Source of the DNA: Qipengyuania flavescens
GTDB taxonomy: Bacteria > Pseudomonadota > Alphaproteobacteria > Sphingomonadales > Sphingomonadaceae
Assembly: GCF_029688735.1 (NCBI RefSeq)
Contig: NZ_JARULD010000004.1
Span: forward strand, 62,001 to 126,000
Direction: 5' to 3'
DNA length: 64,000 nucleotides
The notes under the pieces are model-generated. The model was not told where the DNA came from. It searched no databases and was given only the letters and a program-made list of their open reading frames with translations. Below, one piece after another: positions 57,842-64,000 of the stretch; the first letter of the stretch is position 1; the number at the start of each line of letters is the position of its first letter. The translations under genes and the position numbers were made by a program.

Positions 57842-57915
57842 ACGATAGACTGCCATCGTACCACGAAAGGAGTCGCCGCATGCTGCAGCGGCTCGCCATT
57901 ACAAGGGGAATAAAC

Positions 57916-58182
57916 ATGAAGTTCAACAAGATTTCGATCGTCGCTTCGGCCGCCGCTCTCAGCCTCGGCCTCGCAGCATGTGACGGCCCGACCGAAGAAG
58001 CGATGGAAGACAATGCAGAAATGCAGGAGTCGGAACTCGACGCGCAGGCTGAAGCTATGGAAGACGCCGGTGCTCCGGAAGCCGAAGTCGAAGCTATGGA
58101 AGACCAGGCTGATGCCGTGGAAGACCAAGGCGAAGAGATGGCCGACACCGTCGGTGAAGAAATGGACGGCAACGAGATGTAA
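57916..58182 (+). CDS. Small acidic lipoprotein
   Basis: An 88-residue lipoprotein: signal MKFNKISIVASAAALSLGLAAC (lipobox LAAC) then a strongly acidic tail with imperfect repeats of MED/EAEVEAMEDQAD, likely helical or disordered. Possible stress or envelope protein; no family recognised. ATG 57916 follows AAGGGGAA; an in-frame ATG at 57880 with AAGGAG 7 nt upstream would add 12 residues before the signal and is less likely. Ends in a terminator. Confidence 0.75.
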   Translation: MKFNKISIVASAAALSLGLAACDGPTEEAMEDNAEMQESELDAQAEAMEDAGAPEAEVEAMEDQADAVEDQGEEMADTVGEEMDGNEM

Positions 58183-58233
58183 TCTCGCTTGCGAAGTTTT
58201 TTCCGGCCGAGCTTTTGTGGTTTGGTCGAAGCC

Positions 58234-58265
58234 AAACGGCCCCGGAGCGACCCGGGGCCGTTTTC
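58234..58265 (+). terminator. Intrinsic terminator between the acidic lipoprotein and phhA
   Basis: Twelve-bp stem (58234-58245 with 58252-58263, arm AAACGGCCCCGG) with a 6-nt loop AGCGAC and TTTT. It lies between convergent genes and, having A-rich base pairs on the left, may act on both strands. Confidence 0.88.
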
Positions 58266-58293
58266 GTTTGTCAAATCGGCTATGCCCGAATGG

Positions 58294-59250
58294 TCAGACC
58301 GCCTCGGCACCGCTCCCGCGCCCGCCGCGTAGCGTATATTCCAGCGTGCCTTCGTTGACCACGTAATCGACGTCGATCACCGCCGTATTGGCATAGGTGA
58401 AGCCCGGGCCGAGGCTGCGATAGAGCTTGTCGAAATCGCGTTCCACCGTCTGGCGGTAGAGATCCTCGAAGCTTTCGATAACGAAATAGGTCGGCTGCAG
58501 ATCGCTGATCACGTAATCGGTGCGCATGACGCGATCGACGTTGAGCATGATGCGGTTCGGGCTCTGCGCCTCGGTCGCATAGACCACTTCCGTCGGCCCC
58601 GAGAGGATGCCTGCGCCATAGGCACGAATGTCGCCCGGCGCTTCCTGCAGCAGGCCGAATTCGACCGTGTACCAATATAGCGCGCCCAGCGCCTTCAGCC
58701 GGTTGTAGCGCATCGCCTTCCACCCGGCGCGGCCGTATTCCTGCATGTAATCGGCATAGACCGGATCGGTCAGCATCGGCACATGGCCGAACACATCGTG
58801 GAAAACGTCCGGCTCCTGGATGTAATCGAAGGTCTCGCGTGTCCGGATAAAATTGCCGGCTGGAAACCGGCGATTGGCAAGGTGCCAGAAGAATACGTGA
58901 TCGGGGATCAGCATGGGCACGGGCACCACGCTCCACCCGGTGAGCTTGTCCAGCTCTTCGCTCAGCGTGCCGAATTCGGGCACACCGCCGCGCCCGAGGT
59001 CGAGCTTTTCGGTGCCCTCCATGAAAGCCGTCGCCGCCCGTCCTGGCAGAACCTTCATCTGGCGGGCGAAGAGATCGTCCCAGATCGCATCGTCTTCGCT
59101 GTCGTATTCGGTCTGCTTTGGCTCCAGCCAGTCCTCGCCGACATGCGCGGGCCGCTTGAGCGGAGCGGTGAAAACATCTGCGGGAAGGTCCGGCAGCCGG
59201 CTAAAGTCCTGTTCGGAACCCGGCTGTGCGCTATCTGTAAGTGTCGCCAT
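58294..59250 (-). CDS. phhA: Phenylalanine 4-monooxygenase
   Basis: A 318-residue pterin-dependent aromatic amino acid hydroxylase converting phenylalanine to tyrosine. The iron ligands are in DVFHDVFGHVPM (two His five residues apart) and YTVEFGL (Glu). Core motifs EPDVFHDVFGH and GRAGWKAMRYNRL are conserved. ATG 59250 is used (MATLTDSA); a TTG 13 codons earlier is possible. It is divergent from ppk2 around the palindrome at 59280. Pterin cofactor recycling genes are not in view. Confidence 0.95.
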   Translation of the reverse strand: MATLTDSAQPGSEQDFSRLPDLPADVFTAPLKRPAHVGEDWLEPKQTEYDSEDDAIWDDLFARQMKVLPGRAATAFMEGTEKLDLGRGGVPEFGTLSEELDKLTGWSVVPVPMLIPDHVFFWHLANRRFPAGNFIRTRETFDYIQEPDVFHDVFGHVPMLTDPVYADYMQEYGRAGWKAMRYNRLKALGALYWYTVEFGLLQEAPGDIRAYGAGILSGPTEVVYATEAQSPNRIMLNVDRVMRTDYVISDLQPTYFVIESFEDLYRQTVERDFDKLYRSLGPGFTYANTAVIDVDYVVNEGTLEYTLRGGRGSGAEAV

Positions 59251-59279
59251 ATCGTTGCCGGTGATACTGGGTTTACGTC

Positions 59280-59295
59280 CTTTGTTCAAACAAAG
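59280..59295. promoter_or_regulatory. Palindrome between phhA and ppk2
   Basis: CTTTGTT-CA-AACAAAG, a perfect 7-2-7 palindrome between the divergent phhA and ppk2 starts (30 bp before phhA and 14 bp before ppk2). An operator for either or both genes is likely. Confidence 0.45.
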
Positions 59296-59309
59296 CCGGA
59301 GATCGCCCG

Positions 59310-60080
59310 ATGAAACGCAAGCTATACGAAGCCGCGCTCGATCCGATGGAGGAGGAACTCGTCGGCATGGCCCGCTGGGCGCGCACGACCGGGCAGCGAA
59401 TCGTGGTGTTGTTCGAGGGCCGCGACACCGCAGGCAAGGGCGGCGCGATCAAGGCGGTGCGCGAACGGCTCAATCCGCGTCAGTGCCGCGTCGTCGCGCT
59501 GTCCAAGCCGACCGAGGCCGAACAGACGCAATGGTATTTCCAGCGCTACGTCCAGCACCTGCCGAGCGCGGGCGAAATCGTCCTGTTCGACCGCAGCTGG
59601 TACAATCGCGCCGGGGTGGAGAAAGTGATGGGCTATACCTCGCAGGCCGAGGTCGATGCATTCCTGGAACAGGCGCCGGTGTTCGAGAAGATGCTGATCG
59701 ACGATGGAATCCTGCTGTTCAAGTACTGGCTGACTACCGATCAGGCGAGACAGGAAGAGCGCCTACGCGAACGGTTGGAAGATCCGCTGAAGCGGTGGAA
59801 GCTGTCGCCGATCGATCTCGCCGCGCGCGCAAAATACGATGCCTATACGGCGGCGCGCGAGGCCATGCTGGCCGCAACGCACACCGAACATGCGCCCTGG
59901 ACCCTAGTCGATTTCAACGACCAGAAACGCGGTCGGCTGACGCTGGTGCGCGACCTGCTCGACCGTTTGCCCGACACGCATGTCGAGCCGCCTGCAATCG
60001 ATTTTCCCGAGCTGGGCCGCGATCCGTCCACGGAAAGCTATTCGGTGCTGAAGTCGATCGCGCCCTATCCGCTGGACTAG
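59310..60080 (+). CDS. ppk2: Polyphosphate kinase 2 family protein
   Basis: A 256-residue PPK2 enzyme that uses polyphosphate to phosphorylate nucleoside mono- or diphosphates. Walker A-like GRDTAGKGGAI, the lid region RWYFQRYVQHLP, Walker B-like FDRSWYNRAGVE and KYWLTTD are present. One PPK2 domain, class I or III; which nucleotides it prefers is not clear from sequence. Ends overlapping the convergent dehydratase gene by 4 nt (60077-60080). Confidence 0.92.
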   Translation: MKRKLYEAALDPMEEELVGMARWARTTGQRIVVLFEGRDTAGKGGAIKAVRERLNPRQCRVVALSKPTEAEQTQWYFQRYVQHLPSAGEIVLFDRSWYNRAGVEKVMGYTSQAEVDAFLEQAPVFEKMLIDDGILLFKYWLTTDQARQEERLRERLEDPLKRWKLSPIDLAARAKYDAYTAAREAMLAATHTEHAPWTLVDFNDQKRGRLTLVRDLLDRLPDTHVEPPAIDFPELGRDPSTESYSVLKSIAPYPLD

Positions 60081-60946
60081 GTGAGGCTGGCGCGGGCCTT
60101 CAGGCATTCGCGCCCGTCTGCGGCAATCGCGGCGAGTTCGATGCCCGCATCACCCTGTCGCAGCGCCAGATGGAGCGGCTCGTCCGCGATCGCCGGGCTG
60201 ATCGCTCGGAAGCCGAAGCTGGCGAGGCGATTGTCGCCGAACTCGCGCGCTGCCAATTGCAGCAACAGGCTCGCCATCAGCGGCCCGTGCACCACCAACC
60301 CGCGATAGCGTTCCACATCGCGCGCATAGGGCGCATCGTAATGGATGCGGTGAGTATTGAAGGTCAGCGCCGAATAGCGAAACAGCAGGCGGGGATCGGG
60401 CACGAGCGTATGATGCGCGTCCCACTTCGCCGGGTCGAATGGATCCCCCGTCGCGGGTGACGGGCTGAGCGGGGCATCGGGTTCCGCCGCCTCGCGATAA
60501 ACCAGCGTCTGCCGCTCGGTGACCGCCAGCGTGCCGTCGGCGCTGGTACGGTGATCGACGTCGACGAAGACGAGTGTCCCGCTGCGGCCCGATTTCTCCT
60601 CGATGGACGCGATCCGGGACACGCGCTCGATCTGTGCGCCGATGGCGACGGGCGCATGGAACTGCATCTTGCTCGCCGCCCACATCCGGCGCGGGAGCGG
60701 CACCGGCGGGAAGAAGCTGTCGGCACTGTCGCTGCGCTCGGGGTGACCGTCTTCGCCCAAGTCGGCGGTCGGCGCATCCGGTGTGCAAAGACACAAATGA
60801 ATGCCCTGCGGCATCGCACCGTCGTCAGGGGCCGGAAGATCGAAGGTGCCCGCCCAGCGCGCCGCGAGCGCCGGGTCGAGCCGGTCGTGCGAGACCTGCT
60901 CGCGCCCGAGCCAGGCGGACCAATCCTGCACGGCGGCGTCGCCCAT
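60077..60946 (-). CDS. MaoC-like acyl-CoA dehydratase (mesaconyl/itaconyl-CoA hydratase-like)
   Basis: A 289-residue double hot-dog protein. The FAS1-like N-terminal dehydratase part is followed by the C-terminal motif RYSALTFNTHRIHYD (near residue 206), typical of bacterial mesaconyl-CoA hydratase and fungal-type HTD2 dehydratases. It hydrates an enoyl-CoA. The ATG shares one base with the thiolase stop (TGATG), so it is coupled to the acyl-CoA degradation cluster. The exact substrate is unknown. Confidence 0.85.
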   Translation of the reverse strand: MGDAAVQDWSAWLGREQVSHDRLDPALAARWAGTFDLPAPDDGAMPQGIHLCLCTPDAPTADLGEDGHPERSDSADSFFPPVPLPRRMWAASKMQFHAPVAIGAQIERVSRIASIEEKSGRSGTLVFVDVDHRTSADGTLAVTERQTLVYREAAEPDAPLSPSPATGDPFDPAKWDAHHTLVPDPRLLFRYSALTFNTHRIHYDAPYARDVERYRGLVVHGPLMASLLLQLAAREFGDNRLASFGFRAISPAIADEPLHLALRQGDAGIELAAIAADGRECLKARASLT

Positions 60947-62190
60947 CAGGCCGCGCGTTCGAAGATCGCAGCCATGCCCTGCCCGCCGCCGATGCACATG
61001 GTTTCGAGACCATAACGGACTTCGCGCCGCTGCATCTCGTGCGCCATATCGGCAAGGATGCGGATGCCGGTCGCGCCGATAGGATGGCCGAGCGAAATGC
61101 CCGAGCCGTTTACGTTCACGATCTCGCGGCGGCTGTCGTCTTCGGCAAAACCCCAGCCTTTCAGCACGGCAAGGGCCTGCGGCGCAAAGGCTTCGTTGAG
61201 CTCTATCAAGCCGATATCATCCCAGCCCATGCCGGTACGCTCGAACAGCTTTTCGACCGCCGGCACCGGGCCGATGCCCATGCGGCTGGGGTCGCAGCCC
61301 GCCGCGCTCCAGCTGTTAAACCACAGGATCGGTTCGAGGCCGAGCTCCTCGACCTTGTCTTCCGCCACCACGAGGCAGGCTGCCGCAGCATCGTTCTGCT
61401 GGCTGGCATTGCCAGCTGTCACGATGGCATCGGGATCGCGCTTCAGATCGATGGCGCGCAATTTGCCGAGCGTTTCCATGTCGGCATCGGCGCGGAACCC
61501 TTCGTCCTTAGCGAACACGACCGGATCGCCGCGGCGCTGGGGAATTTCGACCGGCACCAGCTGCTCATCGAACTTTCCCTCCTCCCAGGCCTTGGCGGCG
61601 TTCTGGTGGCTGCGTACGGCAAAGGCATCGGAGGCCTCGCGCGAGATATCGTAATCCTTGGCGAGGTTCTCTGCGGTCTCGATCATGCCGGTGATGACGC
61701 CAAAGCGCTCGATCGGCTGGCTCATCAGGCGCCCGCGCGTCAGGCGGTCCCACAGCACCATGTCGCCCATGCGCGCGCCCATGCGGGCCTTGGTGGTATA
61801 GTGCTCGACATTGGACATGCTCTCGACACCGCCCGCCAGCACGCAATCGGCGACGCCGGTCTGCACCATCATCGCTGCCGTCGCGACGGCCTGCAGGCCG
61901 GAGCCGCAGCGCCGGTCGAGCTGGAAGCCGGGCACTTCGATCGGATAACCTGCCGCCAGCCAGCTCCAGCGCCCGATGGCCGGCGCCTCGCCACTGCCGT
62001 ATCCCTGGCTGAAAACGACATCGTCGACGCGCATCGGATCGACGCCGCTGCGCTCGACCAGCGCCTTGATGATGATCGCGCCCAGCTCCCCTGCCTCGAG
62101 CGGGGCAAGCGTGCCGAGGAACTTGCCCACCGGCGTGCGCAGCGGCTTGCAGATGGCGACGCGGCGGAGGGACTGGCTGGATGAGGTCAT
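60946..62190 (-). CDS. Acetyl-CoA C-acyltransferase (thiolase)
   Basis: A 414-residue thiolase with acyl cysteine C95 (QLDRRCGSGLQ), GHPIGATG and ETMCIGGGQGMA. In this operon, thiolytic cleavage of a 3-ketoacyl-CoA is the likely role. ATG 62190 overlaps the CaiB/BaiF stop (ATGA). Differs clearly from the thiolase at 48352. Confidence 0.93.
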   Translation of the reverse strand: MTSSSQSLRRVAICKPLRTPVGKFLGTLAPLEAGELGAIIIKALVERSGVDPMRVDDVVFSQGYGSGEAPAIGRWSWLAAGYPIEVPGFQLDRRCGSGLQAVATAAMMVQTGVADCVLAGGVESMSNVEHYTTKARMGARMGDMVLWDRLTRGRLMSQPIERFGVITGMIETAENLAKDYDISREASDAFAVRSHQNAAKAWEEGKFDEQLVPVEIPQRRGDPVVFAKDEGFRADADMETLGKLRAIDLKRDPDAIVTAGNASQQNDAAAACLVVAEDKVEELGLEPILWFNSWSAAGCDPSRMGIGPVPAVEKLFERTGMGWDDIGLIELNEAFAPQALAVLKGWGFAEDDSRREIVNVNGSGISLGHPIGATGIRILADMAHEMQRREVRYGLETMCIGGGQGMAAIFERAA

Positions 62191-63443
62191 GGCATGATCC
62201 TGGTTTTGGAATAGTCGTGGTTTTCGTCGCTCGGCGCGGCAATGCCGCTGTCCATCAGCTTGCCGATCGCTCCGGAGGAAAGGCCGAGCGTGTCGGCGAG
62301 CACCTGTTCGGTATGTTCGCCGAGATAGGGCGCGCGCTGCGGCTCGCCGCGTGGCTTGTCCGGCATGTTGGCGAAGCTGCGGGCGACCGGATAGTCGACG
62401 CCGCTCGGATTGTCCGGCGTGCGCCCGAACAACGGATTGTCGCCGACCAGCTGCGGGTCCTGTGCCGCCTCGTACGGCGTGCGATAGCGCTCGTAAGTCG
62501 TGCCCGCCGCCGCCATGCGCTTCTCGAGCTCGGCGTAATCGTGCTGGCCGGCGACGGACTGGAACAGGCCGAGCAGCCGGTCGCGGTGCTTGAAGCGCGG
62601 CGTGTCGCCATCGGCGAAGCGCACGCCGAGTTCTGCCTCCAGCGCGGCGATCTCGTCTTCCAGTCCGAAGGCTTCGACGATGCCGTGCCATTGCTTGGCA
62701 GTCAGCGCCGCGACCATGAAGCGCACGCCGTCGCGCGTAATCATATCGCTGCCGAATGCCCCCCAGATGGCATTGCCCAGCCGTTCCCGGTCGCCGCCGC
62801 GGAACAGCATCTCGGCAATCGTGCCGCTATTGGCGAGCGTGCCGATGGCGACGTCACCCAGCGGCACGCGGATTTCCGCGCCTTCGCCGGTGGCGTCACG
62901 GTGGCGCAGCGCCGCGAGCAGGGTGAAGGCGCAATAGGCGCCGGTGAGAAAGTCCCACGCCGGCATTAGCTGGTTGACCGGTGGCGCGGTTTCCGGGTCC
63001 CAGTCTGCGGGTCCGGTCATTAGCGGATAGCCGCTGGCGGCATTGACGGTGAAGTCCATCGCCTGGCGACCGTCATGCCAGCCCATGATGCGGACGGAGA
63101 TCATGTCCTCGCGCGCTTTCGCCATGGCGGCGTGATTGAGGAAGCTCTTTTCCGGCAAATTGGTGACGCATTGGCCCACGGCGCTGGCGAGTTCGACGCA
63201 CAGCTCCCGCCCCTCGCCGCTGCGCAGATCCAGCGCGACCGATTTCTTTGCGCGGTTGAGATTCTCCCACGCCAGCGAACGTCCGTTGTCCGCCAGCATG
63301 AAGCGATCGTAATCGAGCCCGCCTGCCTTGTGGTCGACCCGAATGACCTCGGCCCCGAACTGCCCGCAGTACAGGCCCACCGTAGGCGATGCGACGAAGC
63401 TGGAGACTTCGAGGACGGAGAGGCCGGAGAGGAAGTCGTACAT
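62187..63443 (-). CDS. CaiB/BaiF-family CoA transferase
   Basis: A 418-residue family III CoA transferase. N-terminal VGLYCGQFGAEVIRVDHKAGGLDYDR and LNRAKKSVALDLRSGEG are typical, and LGDVAIGTLANS is near the position of the catalytic aspartate of related enzymes. It shuttles CoA between carboxylic acids; alternatively it may be an acyl-CoA racemase. A family-wide weak point is that the catalytic Asp cannot be aligned here. Same strand, 145 bp after the acyl-CoA dehydrogenase end. Confidence 0.9.
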   Translation of the reverse strand: MYDFLSGLSVLEVSSFVASPTVGLYCGQFGAEVIRVDHKAGGLDYDRFMLADNGRSLAWENLNRAKKSVALDLRSGEGRELCVELASAVGQCVTNLPEKSFLNHAAMAKAREDMISVRIMGWHDGRQAMDFTVNAASGYPLMTGPADWDPETAPPVNQLMPAWDFLTGAYCAFTLLAALRHRDATGEGAEIRVPLGDVAIGTLANSGTIAEMLFRGGDRERLGNAIWGAFGSDMITRDGVRFMVAALTAKQWHGIVEAFGLEDEIAALEAELGVRFADGDTPRFKHRDRLLGLFQSVAGQHDYAELEKRMAAAGTTYERYRTPYEAAQDPQLVGDNPLFGRTPDNPSGVDYPVARSFANMPDKPRGEPQRAPYLGEHTEQVLADTLGLSSGAIGKLMDSGIAAPSDENHDYSKTRIMP

Positions 63444-63488
63444 GGGAGAGTCCTTGTTGCGTGCGGGCTGGACATCCGTCCAGCCCTT

Positions 63489-63571
63489 GCTGTTCCATCC
63501 CGCTCCCCCACCCGGCCACCCACGGCACGGTATTTTATGGGTGGCCGGGTGGGGGAGCGGGACGGAACAGC
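63489..63571. repeat. Long palindrome, REP-like, copy 2
   Basis: Two 34-nt arms (63489-63522 and 63538-63571) are complementary except for one G-U pair, with a 15-nt loop. The arm contains CCCGGCCACCCACGG, shared with the palindrome at 4275. It fills most of the gap between the acyl-CoA dehydrogenase stop and the CaiB/BaiF start. Confidence 0.88.
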
Positions 63572-63591
63572 CGAGCCGTCAGGCGAGCCGA

Positions 63592-64000
63592 TCAGACACT
63601 ATTCGCGAAATCCCGCATCATGTGCTTGGCGATCTGAAGCTGGAGGATCTGCGTCGTACCCTCATAGATGCGGTAAATGCGCGCATCGCGGAAGAAGCGC
63701 TCGGCATCGTATTCGGCGAGGTAGCCCGCGCCGCCATAAACCTGCACCACCCGATCGACCACCCGGCCGCACATCTCGCTGGCGAAAACCTTGAAGGCGG
63801 CGGCGTGCTTTACCGTGTTCTCGCCGCGATCGACGCGCGCGGTGACGTCCGCCATCATCGCTTCGGCGGCGTAGATCTCGGTCCAGCTTTCGGACAGCAT
63901 CTGCTGGATCAGCTGGAAGTTCGCGATCGGTTCGCCGAAGGCCTTTCGCTCACTGGCATAGCGGACCGCGCTGTCGAGGGCGCGGCGGGCATAACCGGTG
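63592..64000 (-). CDS. Acyl-CoA dehydrogenase, C-terminal part (partial)
   Basis: The 3' end of a gene whose start is beyond the window; 136 codons are visible. The sequence TGYARRALDSAVRYASERKAFGEPIANFQLIQQML, then YGGAGYLAEYDAERFFRDARIYRIYEGTTQIL, is the C-terminal helical domain of the FAD acyl-CoA dehydrogenase family; YEGTTQI is near-invariant. It would supply the alpha,beta-dehydrogenation for the dehydratase, thiolase and CoA transferase downstream. Confidence 0.95.
   Translation of the reverse strand, partial: TGYARRALDSAVRYASERKAFGEPIANFQLIQQMLSESWTEIYAAEAMMADVTARVDRGENTVKHAAAFKVFASEMCGRVVDRVVQVYGGAGYLAEYDAERFFRDARIYRIYEGTTQILQLQIAKHMMRDFANSV

Overview
The window is high-GC DNA (strong G/C preference at third codon positions, tightly packed genes, frequent ATGA/GTGA/TGATG stop-start overlaps). 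The gene content points to an alphaproteobacterium of the order Sphingomonadales, most likely an Erythrobacteraceae member (Erythrobacter/Qipengyuania/Altererythrobacter type): exosortase-A-associated glycan genes, short RNase D, DUF455, DUF3576, a YqiJ/flotillin pair, and scattered polyhydroxybutyrate genes. It reads as chromosome. I see no rRNA, tRNA, prophage, insertion sequence or CRISPR array.

Layout. 0-4 kb: end of a DUF898/M48-type operon, a small HTH-regulator/membrane-protein operon, and a Tat-exported PhoD-type phosphatase with a Pho-box-like repeat. 4.1-7.2 kb: thrS preceded by a 23-codon, threonine-rich leader peptide and mutually exclusive RNA hairpins, then a TauE/SafE permease. 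7.2-14.2 kb: agmatine deiminase, M28 peptidase, glnE, peroxiredoxin and DUF455. 14.3-25 kb: M23 peptidase, acyl-CoA synthetase plus cytochrome P450, YqiJ/YqiK, galU, murA, a ribbon-helix-helix protein, acetoacetyl-CoA reductase. 25-34 kb: leuS-lptE-holA, lptC-lptA, RNase D, ung. 34-44 kb: SDR, enoyl-CoA hydratase, P-loop NTPase, gltB-gltD. 44-48 kb: exosortase-type glycosyltransferase and O-antigen-ligase-like protein. 48-60 kb: MaoC dehydratase, thiolase, PHB depolymerase, ABC exporter, M13 peptidase, uppP, small stress-type proteins, phenylalanine hydroxylase, PPK2. 60-64 kb: an acyl-CoA degradation operon (dehydratase, thiolase, CaiB/BaiF transferase, acyl-CoA dehydrogenase) running off the right edge.

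How the genes work together: nitrogen assimilation (glnE, gltBD), outer-membrane and wall building (lptA, lptC, lptE, murA, uppP, galU, M23), translation (thrS, leuS), and acyl-CoA/PHB metabolism dominate. These are mostly housekeeping modules, so the most novel material is regulatory: the threonine leader/attenuator in front of thrS (4129-4245), probably leaderless; a dispersed family of long perfect palindromes (4275-4338 and 63489-63571); and several well-placed palindromic operator candidates (50377, 52423, 59280).
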